Shown: positions 53,504 through 63,707, numbered from the stretch's first letter. The stretch is 64,000 bases of DNA from Haliclona indistincta (GCA_964017065.1 OZ024783.1:9437367-9501366), one strand, 5' to 3'. Notes: a model not told the origin generated them from the letters alone. Made by a program: numbers and translations.

Positions 53504-53663
53504 ATTTCATGAGTCCAATATCAATATTATGCTGTCTAGTAGCACATTGACTCTGATATATAATGGTTTATGTCAAAAAAAAATATCATGTTCGGAGGTA
53601 CATGACAGAATTTATCAGAGAGCGCTATTCTGCATCCGATTGGTTTCAATGCTGACCAGATGA

Positions 53664-54206
53664 TAAATTCGATTTAAATCAAAGCTGACAGGCAGAGAGC
53701 TGCAACAGCCGAATGTGTGGTAGTGACCGTCCTAAAGCTAAAATATCATGAACTTAAAATTGTTCATTGTTCACTGTGTTCATTGTGGGCAGTCATGAAC
53801 TAACACTATATTTAACTCTATAAACACCATTATTATTATTGACATTATAAAGAGCGATTGGTCGTGAAACTATTGTCTTTCACAGAGATATCTTGAACCC
53901 ACTAGCATCGAGATAGCTGGGGCAACTGAGGCTGGTGAGAATCAGTCTCAGATTATTTCACAATAGCCAAAGGGAATAGAACAAGAAGAAATTGGTGGGT
54001 GTTTAAGATTAAAATCAATGAATTACATCTTTTACAATTTCAGTATTAAACTGACGATGGCAGTGCTTGTGCTGCAGAACCAGAGGCTCTGAAATGTTTG
54101 TTTAGTTACTTAGTGAAATGCAAAGAGGATGACAAGGAAAACAAATTGTTACCCGACACCTAACTAGAACTGCATTATATTGAGCTAAAGCAGGTATGCT
54201 TTGAAG
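53664..54206. other. Spacer with one possible exon
   Basis: A frame near 54055-54160 (ACAAEPEALKCLFSYLVKCK) follows a TTTACAATTTCAG acceptor-like site but stops shortly after. It could be a lost exon of the split gene. Not accepted as a gene. Confidence 0.3.
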
Positions 54207-54406
54207 NNNNNNNNNNNNNNNNNNNNNNNNNNNNNNNNNNNNNNNNNNNNNNNNNNNNNNNNNNNNNNNNNNNNNNNNNNNNNNNNNNNNNNNNNNNNNN
54301 NNNNNNNNNNNNNNNNNNNNNNNNNNNNNNNNNNNNNNNNNNNNNNNNNNNNNNNNNNNNNNNNNNNNNNNNNNNNNNNNNNNNNNNNNNNNNNNNNNNN
54401 NNNNNN
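54207..54406. other. Assembly gap (200 N)
   Basis: A run of exactly 200 N is a conventional gap of unknown size. It abuts a tandem repeat that may have caused it. Confidence 0.99.
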
Positions 54407-54530
54407 CACTAGGCCCCTGCTTGGCAGGGCGACCAACCTATAAGGTGGTTGTTACACTGGCCCCTGCTTGGCAGGGCGACCAACCTATAAGGTGGTTGTT
54501 ACACTGGGCCCCTGCATATTGCAGGGTCGA
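54407..54530. repeat. 47-bp hairpin-rich tandem repeat, 2.5 copies
   Basis: The unit contains CCCTGCTTGGCAGGG and CCAACCTATAAGGTGG, two small hairpins. The last copy diverges. The array probably continues into the gap. Confidence 0.88.
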
Positions 54531-54649
54531 CCACCCAGGCGGGTGAGTCGAAACGGAGAGTGTCCCTTGCGGTTTTACCAATCTCCTCCTTCCATCATGG
54601 TTCCGGAGGATAGTGGCTATACACTGAGTAGGCCACGCAGGTTATTAAA

Positions 54650-54738
54650 TAAATTTGTTATTTTTCTTTTAGGTGTCCCTAAATATTAGCTCTATATATT
54701 GGGATTACCTCATTGTACTGCTCAGTGTAAATTAAAAA
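54650..54738 (+). mobile_element. LINE 3' tail, second copy
   Basis: TTTTAGGTGTCCCTAAATAT through GGGATTACCTCA to AGTGTAAATTAAAAAAA matches the reverse complement of 32852-32930. The body of this LINE copy is either in the gap or absent. Confidence 0.85.
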
Positions 54739-55622
54739 AATGTATGTGCGACTCAGAACGGTTGATTATTGTATTGACTCTAATTAGCAGAATGTGTGAA
54801 AAATAAAAAATAAATAATAAATTTTGATGAGCCACCATACAGTGAACTAGAGTGAACTACGTTACATATGTACAGTAGTGTAGTGATGAGGCTAAGTACT
54901 AGATGGATTGCTGTCCATAGTTATAGCTAAAGAAAAGGCATCATCCAAGAATGGGTTTGACCACACAACATCACTAAAAACAAGCACAGATTCAAGTAAG
55001 GGATGGCGACTATTCCTATGTTACTAAACTGCCACAGGAAGTTTATAACAACAGCTTAATAAATTCCTATGTCGGCTGGAGTTGTCATGCCCTACAGAAT
55101 ATTAAGCCTATTCAGCAAATCAGATTAGTGTAATTTTTGAGGGAATTAACGATCTTTTCTTGAGAGATTATTGCGAGATTGCAAGCAGGAAACGTATTAA
55201 ACGCAAATTTCATGCGCAAACATGATTAATGTTCTTGAATAATTATGCCTGACTAACGGTGCATGTTTCGTACTATGAGTAAAGTATTTTTGTCATTATA
55301 CTGTAAATGCCAGTTGACCAATCAGAATGACCTTCAGTATGGTACAAGCATGCTATGTCACATATCAAGTACAATCAGTGGTACACTGTGTACACTACAA
55401 GAATAATAACTTGAGCTTTATACAAACATAACTGTTGCAATGAATTCACTTAGTATAATTAATTATCATTGTACTAATCCAACTATGAATATAGTTTATT
55501 CGATTCTAAAGGGGTGGAACAAGACTTCGTTAAGCTTCTGTAGCCAATACTGAACTGTAGCTGACAGCAAAGTGTTTACAGAGTCGAAACTTAGGATAGA
55601 ACAAACTCTGCCTTCAAACAGG
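54739..55622. other. Intergenic, upstream of the membrane-protein array
   Basis: No coding frame. A TTTATACAAA stretch near 55419 might be a TATA box for the first array gene, but it is 200 bases away and uncertain. Confidence 0.35.
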
Positions 55623-56552
55623 ATGTCTACCCTCCAAGAAACTACAATGGATAAAGCAGGATACAACTACAGCTTCTACGCTGCATTGCAGATCGTACCC
55701 TCTTGCATCATACTAGTATCCCTATCACTAACAACCATTGGTATACTACTAGTATCAATCATGCTCTATCAATGCTGCAAATATCCTAAACTAATACCTC
55801 CTGTCAAACGCATCACTCAGTGGTTGGTAGAGCAAGTCTTTAGTGTTATGCTGAAAAAGCGTACTAACAATGAAGGTAGAAAGGTTTATACTGTACTAAA
55901 CTATGAAGTTCCAGATGGTTATGTACGCTTGCTGTTAGCTACAGTACTCAATCTCATTGGAGTAGCGGTCATAAACTTTTGGGATGTCTTTCTGTTTGAA
56001 CAATCGTACATTTGCAGCACTGATCCAGACCTGGTTTGCTTTCCTCTGGTCAATGAAATGAGTCCAAACTCATCCACTCCACCGCTGGACTGCTCTAACA
56101 CAAGCAACTTTCAAGAAAATAACATCACCTCTGTCGTCTGTTACATGTTTGCATACAGGCTAGGCTCAGATGCTGGATCTGCACTTGGTTTAGTAACGAC
56201 CACTGCTCTGACGATTTACATCATCGATCTGCTTCTTCTCAAAGTTTCCAATGGAAGTGGATCTAACAAACATCGTGCAGTACTCACTATAGCGATACAG
56301 ATCACTATAGTAGCAGTAGCAATGGGAATTGCAGCTGGTTTAACTTATCTTCAAGTCCGAGTCGCCTCAACCATGGAAGAATACCTGGTCATTATTTGCA
56401 TCAACTTACTAATAGTTCTTGCTATATCAATCGGTACCATTTTCTTCCCTTGGTGCTATTTCACAAAAGTCAACAAACAAAATAGACATGACGATGAGCT
56501 AATGATGATTAGTCATAATATAAAAGTGGAAAACCAAGAACAGTTATATTAA
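55623..56552 (+). CDS. Five-pass membrane protein, array copy 1
   Basis: 309 codons from the in-frame ATG at 55623 (MSTLQETTMDK). Hydrophobic segments lie near residues 23-46, 104-124, 183-208, 223-248 and 262-284. Between segments 1 and 2 is a Lys/Arg-rich stretch with VFSVMLKKR and a TVLNYEVPDGY motif, probably cytosolic. Between 2 and 3 is an extracellular loop starting NFWDVFLFEQSYICSTDPDL, with several Cys and Asn-X-Ser/Thr sites (DCSNTS, NNITS). The conserved SDAGSALGLVTTTAL enters segment 3, and FPWCYF follows segment 5. No introns and no signal peptide distinct from segment 1. Plasma-membrane receptor, channel or adaptor are all possible; I do not recognise the family and assign no function. 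Confidence 0.82.
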   Translation: MSTLQETTMDKAGYNYSFYAALQIVPSCIILVSLSLTTIGILLVSIMLYQCCKYPKLIPPVKRITQWLVEQVFSVMLKKRTNNEGRKVYTVLNYEVPDGYVRLLLATVLNLIGVAVINFWDVFLFEQSYICSTDPDLVCFPLVNEMSPNSSTPPLDCSNTSNFQENNITSVVCYMFAYRLGSDAGSALGLVTTTALTIYIIDLLLLKVSNGSGSNKHRAVLTIAIQITIVAVAMGIAAGLTYLQVRVASTMEEYLVIICINLLIVLAISIGTIFFPWCYFTKVNKQNRHDDELMMISHNIKVENQEQLY

Positions 56553-57233
56553 TTATGATAAACGCTAAATACATCATTAATCTAGGAAGCAATTCAAGAT
56601 GACCATTAATTTTTAGATAAAGAAATTTGCATTTTGTTCCTGCACATGACGTCCACTGGCCATATTTCTGAGCTAGGTTCCACTACTTATTCCATCCCAT
56701 CCTTGAAGGCAAAGTACACAGAGATACCATTTAACTAGAATAGTAGCTATTATTAAAAATTGCCCTCAACTGAATCCTTCGAGTCGTTAGACACACACGC
56801 GAACGCACGTACACACAGCAATAGTAGTCAAATGTCAATTTTTGTAGAAGGGCTGAGTGGCTATTGGCTCAGTGTCAACTACAACACACACTCATAATAT
56901 GTACTCAATGCAGCCAAATGTTAAATTTTGTTCCAATCATCAATCTCATGAGTACAACGCCCAGATCAGCAGATACTACTAAACCCACAATACAAACAAA
57001 GGGTTAAATTAAACAGAAAAGTATTCATTAATAGTTTTTGCACACTACAGACATTCTATGATTGCTTAATCACATTTACTATCAATTGTTTCTGTGAATA
57101 CCTGCAGCATCATGTCCATCAGCTGTAAACAATATTCAGAATAAACATTTACCAATATTCATTGATATGAATACGTTTAAGAATCCAGGATTGCGATAGT
57201 CCGCTTAGTTATTTAGTAGCGTACTAGAGCAAA
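56553..57233. other. Intergenic between array copies 1 and 2
   Basis: No frames of note. CACACGCGAACGCACGTACACAC near 56790 is mild CA-rich simple sequence. Confidence 0.4.
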
Positions 57234-58072
57234 ATGGGATCTCTGTTGACAATCCCATGTCCAGATTATGGACTCATCTATCAAATAGAGGCAATTCTGC
57301 TATTGATAGTTTCAAACATAGCCATGTTCATCGGATTCATGCCATTGTTCAACTACTGCAGCTGGAGATGGTTCAATTGCTGGCCCAATCATCACCAGTG
57401 GCTTCAAGACAAAGTCGATGCAGTCATAGAGCGCGTGTTTGATCAGGTCCTGAAGAAGAACGACCAAGATGAGTATTTTGTACTAGACTATAAAGCTCCC
57501 ACTAACTACACAAACCTATTGTTCCTCACTCTTGTTTTCGTCACTGTCAGCGCAATGGTGCAATTCTGGGACGAGTTCTTGTATGAGGAGTCTTTTGATT
57601 GCATCACACAGATTTACACTTGCTGTTACGGACAAATCCAAAACTCAACTCAATACTTGGACTGCTCTGACACAAGCTATTTGGAGGACAACAACATCAC
57701 ATCCGTTGACTGTCATAGGTTTGTGTTCAGAATAGGCCAAGCTGCTGGATCAGCAATCGGTATAATAGCAACCAACGCTCTGGTCATACTTGTTATCACT
57801 TGGAGCCTTTTGAGACTTTCCGATGGATACAAGGGCAAGGGATCTTGTCGCGGAGTCATTACTGTACTCATACAAAGTGGTTCAGCTCTGATAACATTGT
57901 CAGTCACACTACTAATGTGTATCTATAACGTGTCATATCCAGGCTCCTCACTCAAAAAGATACTGCAAATCTATATCCGATAGGCATTTTAATATCAATC
58001 TACATCTTGATTTTTCCATGGACAAAATTTGAAAAGATTGACAAAGTCACACACACTGATAACATTCCTTGA
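57234..58072 (+). pseudogene. Five-pass membrane protein, array copy 2 (one-base deletion)
   Basis: The open frame from ATG 57234 runs to 57983. Continuing in the next frame gives IGILISIYILIFPW and KFEKIDKVTHTDNIP to a stop at 58070-58072, matching the fifth membrane segment and tail of the other copies. A single missing base near 57976 explains it. The loop reads QFWDEFLYEESFDC and TCCYG, and LDCSDTSYLEDNNITS follows; the CC pair groups it with copy 5. As read, the protein would lack its last membrane pass. Either a young pseudogene or an assembly error. Confidence 0.78.
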
Positions 58073-58099
58073 CATTCATAAACAGTGCGCCACATTTTA

Positions 58100-58175
58100 T
58101 AGTAGTACACTATATAAACAGGTGATAAGAATACTCACGTGATTCTTATCATGTTATCTACTATACTACATAATG
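58100..58175 (+). promoter_or_regulatory. Promoter-like block upstream of copy 3
   Basis: CTATATAAACAGG resembles a TATA box. TGATAAGAAT and ATTCTTATCA form a perfect inverted repeat around ACTCACGTG, placing two GATA-type sites about a CACGTG E-box. TTATCTACTATA follows. Copy 4 has TATAAGCACGTGAT and GGTTATCTACTATAG in the corresponding place, 60-130 bases before its ATG. Confidence 0.45.
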
Positions 58176-58239
58176 TCAACAAGACACTGCTGAGCTGATC
58201 TGTGCACTCGCCAGTGGACCCAGACTTGTAACAGCAACA

Positions 58240-59196
58240 ATGGAATCAGTCTTTCCAGGCAGTGTCACTACATACTTCATTGGAAGCTGTCAAACATACA
58301 GATGCTACTTTTGGTCAAAGGAAGCTGTAGAGATCACTTTCTTTTGCTTGTTTGTGCTGCCAGGTATCTTTTGGCCATTAGCTTCAGTGTGCTGCTCTTG
58401 TTGGACAAGATGTGGCTGTATCAAGAAGAAGACAAAATCAAGATGTTGTGGGTATGGTTGGACTGAACCAGTTGTACAGTTTGTGTTTGGTAGTGTCTTG
58501 AAGGAACACATTGATGAAGATGGAGAAAGAGCCTATACTATATTCAAATATGAAGTCCCTGATTGTTATAAGGCATTGCTGTTCTCTAATGTGTTACAAC
58601 TGATTGGTATAGCATTAATGCAATTCTGGGACAACTTCCTACTAGACGAGTCCCGTATTTGCACCACTGATCCAAACCTGGCTTGCTTTCCCTCTAATCC
58701 TACACTATCTACTCCACGCTTGGACTGCTCCAACACAACCTTTATAGAGAAAAACAACATCACATCCTTCAGCTGCTATCGTTTTGTGTTCAAACTAGGT
58801 CCAGCCACTGGGTCTGCAGTTGGTATAGTAACAACCACTGCTTTCATCATAAAGTACATGGTTCCATTGATTCTCCTCAAGATTTCCAAAGGTACAAATG
58901 GCTCGAAGTGTCAAAAATGCTCAACTATAGCTGTGCAAGTGGTTTTAGCCCTACTAGCGGCACTGTTGACTAGTCTTATGGTGTATTTGCGTTACGCAAT
59001 ATCATACTCGCCACTGGAACTGCTCAATGCAATCAGATACCTACCAATAGGTTATATCATAGCAAGCAACATTATCCTTGTTCCTTGGTTTAAATTCAAA
59101 CAGATTGAAGCTGAGACTGAAGACGAAGATGAGTATCGAGTGACACCAATAAACTACCCACGTGTCAAATATCAAAAACTAAAAAGTATTGACTGA
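58240..59196 (+). CDS. Five-pass membrane protein, array copy 3
   Basis: 318 codons from ATG 58240 (MESVFPGSVTTYFIGSCQTY). The first membrane segment (ITFFCLFVLPGIFWPLASVC) is followed by a Cys/Lys-rich juxtamembrane stretch (CCSCWTRCGCIKKKTKSRCC), which could be palmitoylated. Then come WTEPVVQFVFGSVLKEHIDE, the loop MQFWDNFLLDESRICTTDPN with glycosylation sites NTT and NNIT, and LGPATGSAVGIVTTTAFI into segment 3. The cytosolic tail after VPWFKF is acidic (ETEDEDEY) and has Tyr residues. Very close to copy 4, so the two arose by a recent duplication. Confidence 0.85.
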   Translation: MESVFPGSVTTYFIGSCQTYRCYFWSKEAVEITFFCLFVLPGIFWPLASVCCSCWTRCGCIKKKTKSRCCGYGWTEPVVQFVFGSVLKEHIDEDGERAYTIFKYEVPDCYKALLFSNVLQLIGIALMQFWDNFLLDESRICTTDPNLACFPSNPTLSTPRLDCSNTTFIEKNNITSFSCYRFVFKLGPATGSAVGIVTTTAFIIKYMVPLILLKISKGTNGSKCQKCSTIAVQVVLALLAALLTSLMVYLRYAISYSPLELLNAIRYLPIGYIIASNIILVPWFKFKQIEAETEDEDEYRVTPINYPRVKYQKLKSID

Positions 59197-59823
59197 TAGA
59201 CATTTACTGACCAGCACTATATCAATGTATCATCTGTAATATTCAACTACATACTGTATTATGAGAGAAGCACTATTGAGGATATACAGCATAAACTGAC
59301 AATAATTTGATTGATGATTGCGCCATTGACAAATGCACCATGTGTAACCATCCTGTGTGTGAGCAATGCATTATCAGTATCTGCATTACTGATATGTCAA
59401 GTATGGCGTACAAAATTGCTCACAGAATGCTTTATAAAAGCAAAAAGGGAAAGCTGCTTTAGCTCAGCTGCCATTAAAAATGAGACTCAGCATTACATGA
59501 AAGCTGAGTGTCGCGCAAGCTTTTGTAGCTATTCAAGATGCTTGAGTGTGTAATATAAATTGCATGTAGATTCTACTTCTTGTTCATCTACTGCATGCTG
59601 CAACACATCCTCATCCCTATTATACTATGTGACTAAACACTTATGCACACTAACGTAAACAGTTAAACTCATTTTGCTAAGAGATGAGTAGACATTGTAT
59701 AAGCACGTGATAATCATTACTCATGTGATATGGTTATCTACTATAGTACAATGCATACACACAGCTGATATACAGCGATCCTCGGCTCGTTATAGTGCTT
59801 CTTGTTCGTTCTCTGACACAACA
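59197..59823. other. Intergenic between copies 3 and 4
   Basis: Short frames only. The last 130 bases include the promoter-like block that resembles the one upstream of copy 3. Confidence 0.4.
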
Positions 59824-60744
59824 ATGGAATCAGTCTTTCCAGGTAGTGTCACTACATATTTCATTGGGAACTGTCAAACATACAGGTGCTACTTTTGGTC
59901 AAGGGAAGCCATTGAGATCACTTTCTTTTGCTTGTTTGTGCTGCCAGGTATCTTTTGGCCGATTACCTCTTGTTGGACAAGTATCATGAACAACGAAGCA
60001 CTAAGCTGTTGTGGGTGTGGTTGGACTGAACCAGTGGTACAGTTTGTGTTTGGTAGTGTCTTGAAGGAACACGTTAAAGATGGAGAAAGAGGCTGTACTA
60101 TATTCAACTATAAAGCTCCTCGTTGGTACAAGGCATTTCTGTTCTCTAATGTGTTACAACTGCTTGGGATTGGACTGATGCAATTTTGGGATAACTTCTT
60201 GTTAGAAGAATCTCGTATTTGTACCACCGACCCCAACCTGGCTTGCTTTCGCTCTAATCCTACACTATCTACTCTACGCTTGGACTGCTCCAACACAAGC
60301 TTTATAGAGAAAAATAACATCACATCCTTCAGCTGCTATCGGTTTGTGTTCAAACTAGGTCCAGCCACTGGGTCTGCAGTTGGTATAGTAACAACCACTG
60401 CTTTCATCATAAAGTATATCATCCCGTACTTTCTCCTCAAAATTTCCAAAGGAACAAGTGGCTCGAAATGTCAAAAATACTCAACTATAGTTATGCAACT
60501 TACTTTAGCACTAGTGGCAGTACTGTTAACCAGTCTCACAATATACTTGCGCTATGCGATATCGTACTCACTTTTCGAACTGCTCAACGCAGTCAGATAC
60601 CTGCCAATAGGTTATCTCATAGCAAGCAACATTATCTTTGTTCCCTGGTACAAATTTGAAAGTGATGAGAGCAGCCAAGAGCCGTACAACGACATAACAT
60701 CATCAGTAAATTACACACCAATACAACAGTATGACAATTATTGA
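59824..60744 (+). CDS. Five-pass membrane protein, array copy 4
   Basis: 306 codons if started at ATG 59824 (MESVFPGSVTTYFIGNCQTY), the position equivalent to the start of copy 3; the longer upstream frame begins at a non-ATG codon and is not favoured. Same segment order as copy 3, with a shorter Cys-rich stretch (SCWTSIMNNEALSCCGCG) and a tail ending in SVNYTPIQQYDNY. The loop is MQFWDNFLLEESRICTTDPN, then CSNTSFIEKNNITS. Differences from copy 3 are concentrated in the cytosolic stretches, while the loop is nearly constant. Confidence 0.85.
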   Translation: MESVFPGSVTTYFIGNCQTYRCYFWSREAIEITFFCLFVLPGIFWPITSCWTSIMNNEALSCCGCGWTEPVVQFVFGSVLKEHVKDGERGCTIFNYKAPRWYKAFLFSNVLQLLGIGLMQFWDNFLLEESRICTTDPNLACFRSNPTLSTLRLDCSNTSFIEKNNITSFSCYRFVFKLGPATGSAVGIVTTTAFIIKYIIPYFLLKISKGTSGSKCQKYSTIVMQLTLALVAVLLTSLTIYLRYAISYSLFELLNAVRYLPIGYLIASNIIFVPWYKFESDESSQEPYNDITSSVNYTPIQQYDNY

Positions 60745-62106
60745 TCGTTTTTATAACTGGATAAATGCACTATGTGTAAAAAGTGTATGCTACACAACAG
60801 TACGTTTATATAGTTTAAAAATATATTTATAAGTATAAAAGTTGTAATAGAGAGGCCCTGCCTCAGCTATATAGATTGGAATTTATTATATAGCATGATT
60901 TAGTAATCTTATAAGCCTGCAAAGAAACTTAGATTGTAGCGATTATTGCACAATCCACATTGTGCTGCTTTCTTAGTACACAAGCAAGATACTGCATCAA
61001 TGACTTTTGCATGGTTCTCAAGCTAAGAGAACAAAAGGCATCAATAAGCACATATAAGGCTAATGTAAGGATTTCTTGAAGCACACAGAATAGCGCTTCA
61101 TTAAACACAGCAATAATAGCCAGAAAGTGACATAGGTAGCATTGCAAACGTTACCGAGAAAATCAGTTTTTAATGGAATATTGTGTTATTAAGAGATTCA
61201 TGATTATTTTGCAAGTACTGTACGTAAATAAGATTTTTCTTCTCTCTGAGTCTCACTCTTACCACTAAAATGATCAATAAAAGACAATTCATTGAGTGAT
61301 GGCTCGTTCATGTATTTAACAAAACAAAAAATAATTATTACATGCACTGCATGTACACACTAATACTAAAACTGCATAATGCTACTAGCACAAGCCAAGA
61401 TTTATCAGTATGATAGTTATCTATTCAAAAAATACACTGAATGTTGATTTTTTTGCAGGAATTTTCTCTGAAGAGTTTACTAAAAAGAGTCACAATTTAA
61501 TTAATTTCAAGAAACTTACGTTTAGCATGAAAAAGTACACAAATTAGAAAACTAGTTGAATAAAAAATTAATATTTGTATCTAGTCATGGTACAAAAGAG
61601 AAAAGAGAGTATAGTATAGCATTAATTTTAGTAGAGTATAACAAAAAAACTTATCACTTAGTAGAGTATAGCAAAAAAATTAAAATAAGTCATTAAATTA
61701 AATTAAATTAATGATAAGTTATTTTTGCTATACTCTACTCCATTTACCCTATCTCTCTACTCTATCTCTATTTGTAGAGAATACTTACTCACAAAAAATT
61801 AATGTTTTGAGAGTAAAGATAAATTAGGGCATACATAGTAAACAGTATTGCAGCAAGTCAAGGTCACGTCTAGCTAGCTGTACGCTGTTGTAACCAAGCT
61901 CAAGTCTCATCTATCCCACATAGATTGTAGGTATGAACTATTAAATTTTGTCAGATTACCTCTTTGCCTACAAATAATCAGAGCCAGCTTCACCAGACAA
62001 AAAAATCGGATAACCCAGTTTAGTGTGTTCCCTGAAGAGGTTAATGACAGCAAGAAAACGGTCTAAAAATTGACTAGCAATCACAGAACATTCTATTGAA
62101 CCAAAA
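60745..62106. other. Intergenic between copies 4 and 5
   Basis: AT-rich with no gene. Contains an inverted repeat at 61630-61739, listed separately. Confidence 0.45.
61630..61739. repeat. MITE-like inverted repeat
   Basis: AGTAGAGTATAACAAAAAAA at 61630 is complementary, with few mismatches, to the arm ending at 61739 (TTTTTGCTATACTCTACT). An extra direct copy of the left arm start lies at 61660-61680. Confidence 0.8.
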
Positions 62107-62946
62107 ATGGGAACTGTGGTGTCTTGTCAAGACTATGAAGACTTCTTTACAGCACAGTTAGTAGTAATTGAATTTGTATTTTTCGTAGCCATACTCGTAG
62201 TATATATACCATATACTACAAACAAGAAATGGCCATGTGACAATCCATGCCTGATACGATGCAAGAAATGGACCCAACGCATAACTGATGCACTTGTAGA
62301 AATCGCATTCGGCAGAATCTTGAAGAAGCATAGCAATCAGGAAGAAAGAAACGTATATAATGTACTCAAATACAAAGCTCTTCCTAACTACACAAATTCA
62401 CTGTTTCTTGTTCTTATTTACTTGACCGTTGGTGTATTGGCACAATTTTGGGATGACTTCTTGTTAGAAGAATCTTTTGAGTGCACAACAGATCATTCCA
62501 CTTGCTGCTTTGGATACAATCGAAATTCCACTCAATTGTTACCTTTAAATTGCTCTAACACAACTTATTTGAAGAACATCACTAAGATCATCTGCTACAA
62601 GTTTGTATTCAAACTAGGCACAGCTACTGGGTCTTCTCTTGGTATATTCACATCCAGTGTTGTGAGCTTATCTGTCATCACTTGGTGTCTTCTAAAAGTT
62701 TCAAAAGGAACGGAAACAACAGTATGTCGAGCAGTGTTTACTATAACTATACAATTCTATGCATCACTAGCAGTACTGGCTGCTACAATATTTATGATTG
62801 CTTATAAATGGGATTCATACCATGGGTCTAATTTCGGACTAGCATTGAAATTAACAGAGATTTATTTCATAGGTGGTGTATTATTTTGGTATACCATCAT
62901 CTTCCCTTGGCGAAAATTTGAAAAGATACTAAACACAAGATTATAA
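62107..62946 (+). CDS. Five-pass membrane protein, array copy 5
   Basis: 279 codons from MGTVVSCQDYEDFFTAQLVV. The same core is present: VEIAFGRILKKHSNQEERNV, YNVLKYKALPNYTN, AQFWDDFLLEESFEC, TCCFG, LNCSNTTYLKNITK, and KLGTATGSSLGIFTSSVVSL. The short N-terminus and the CC pair group it with copy 2. The end FPWRKFEKILNTRL is a brief basic tail, lacking the acidic tail of copies 3 and 4. Complete, no frameshift. Confidence 0.83.
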   Translation: MGTVVSCQDYEDFFTAQLVVIEFVFFVAILVVYIPYTTNKKWPCDNPCLIRCKKWTQRITDALVEIAFGRILKKHSNQEERNVYNVLKYKALPNYTNSLFLVLIYLTVGVLAQFWDDFLLEESFECTTDHSTCCFGYNRNSTQLLPLNCSNTTYLKNITKIICYKFVFKLGTATGSSLGIFTSSVVSLSVITWCLLKVSKGTETTVCRAVFTITIQFYASLAVLAATIFMIAYKWDSYHGSNFGLALKLTEIYFIGGVLFWYTIIFPWRKFEKILNTRL

Positions 62947-63459
62947 ACAGCACGATACTCTTCAACAAACTCTAGATGAACATGTAACAGTGAATTGTGT
63001 GTATTAAATAATTTTGAATGAACAAGTCTATTCATGCAGATATCATGAAAATGTTTGTGCGTGTGCATAGTACACATAATAGTGATAAGAGATGAGTACT
63101 CACAATAATTATGCATACAGTATAGTATGGTCCGTTCACTAAAGGCATTATATAGTACTACACTAAAGCAATGAAGCACCAAAGGTGAAGATGCCTTGGT
63201 GGAATGATACTATTTCACATACAAAGTAAACTGCAGCTGTTATACCTTTCTGTACAGCAATCACAATGCAGTATAATAGTTAGTTATGCAATCAGAAGCC
63301 AGTCAATGCTGACCACTAATTCAACTGGGCGTGTCTATAATGTTCAGCACAGCACACGAGCGATATAGCAGCCATAGCTTGCTTACATTTAGACATGCGC
63401 TGCTATCCTGTAGTGAAATTCTAATGTATCAGGTTCTAGGCAGTCACCTGTGGATGATT
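62947..63459. other. No gene recognised
   Basis: Nothing of note beyond short frames without motifs. Confidence 0.4.
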
Positions 63460-63507
63460 ATGTCTACGGAGAACTCTAGATCGCCAGCAACAGCCATCGA
63501 TTGCGAG
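63460..63507 (+). CDS. Possible first exon of a gene leaving the window
   Basis: ATG at 63460 gives 16 codons (MSTENSRSPATAIDCE) ending at a good donor GAG|GTAAGC. No matching second exon was identified in the remaining 490 bases. Weak support. Confidence 0.25.
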
Positions 63508-63676
63508 GTAAGCAAATCACGCCATAAATCGAGAACGAAGCTTCATATACAAGTTTCAAATGTTGAAAAGCGAGATATTATCGAGTTATACTTGCATTGC
63601 TAGTTTCAGGGCTCATCATTCAGTGTGTGCCGCAAAACTGAAGAAGCAGACGGAATGACTGACGAACGAACTACTG

Positions 63677-63707
63677 TATGCCTCGTGGCTCCGCCCACCG
63701 AGGCATA
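63677..63707. repeat. Hairpin F
   Basis: TATGCCTCG pairs with CGAGGCATA around TGGCTCCGCCCAC; the GGCTCCGCC apex resembles the GGCTTCGCC apex of hairpin A. Confidence 0.8.

Larger units (their letters stand above)
44340..53663 (+). pseudogene. Host gene with OB-fold-like exon, split by gypsy 2
   Basis: Exon 44340-44554, between CCCTCAG and GTAAGT, reads HVSPIKGKQVRYFDARLNDS, KKVRRVVSFDGKLQPLMKKT and EEKSVVALENSNVKN. YFDAxLxDxxKxxRVVSFDxKL...VALxNxxVK is the beta-barrel pattern of an OB-fold nucleic-acid-binding domain that I associate with uncharacterised sponge and cnidarian proteins. The next exon starts at 44969 after TTTTTTAG, in phase, with LHLRRLNLQKDAARIPKRRP and EMNNWLSVENILISEKLLPF, and is cut at 45128 by the gypsy 2 LTR. 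After the LTR at 53503 and the ATTT target copy, the same frame goes on HESNINIMLSSSTLTLIYNG to a TGA ending at 53663. The two recognised exons together sum to 177 codons with the stop. Upstream exons were not found. This allele cannot be made whole unless the element is spliced out. Confidence 0.55.

Noticed and set aside
54185..54443. ORFs made mostly of X
   Set aside because: They span the 200-N gap and have no real sequence.
59695..59823. N-terminal extension of array copy 4
   Set aside because: Starts at TTG and covers the promoter-like block; the ATG at 59824 matches the start of copy 3.
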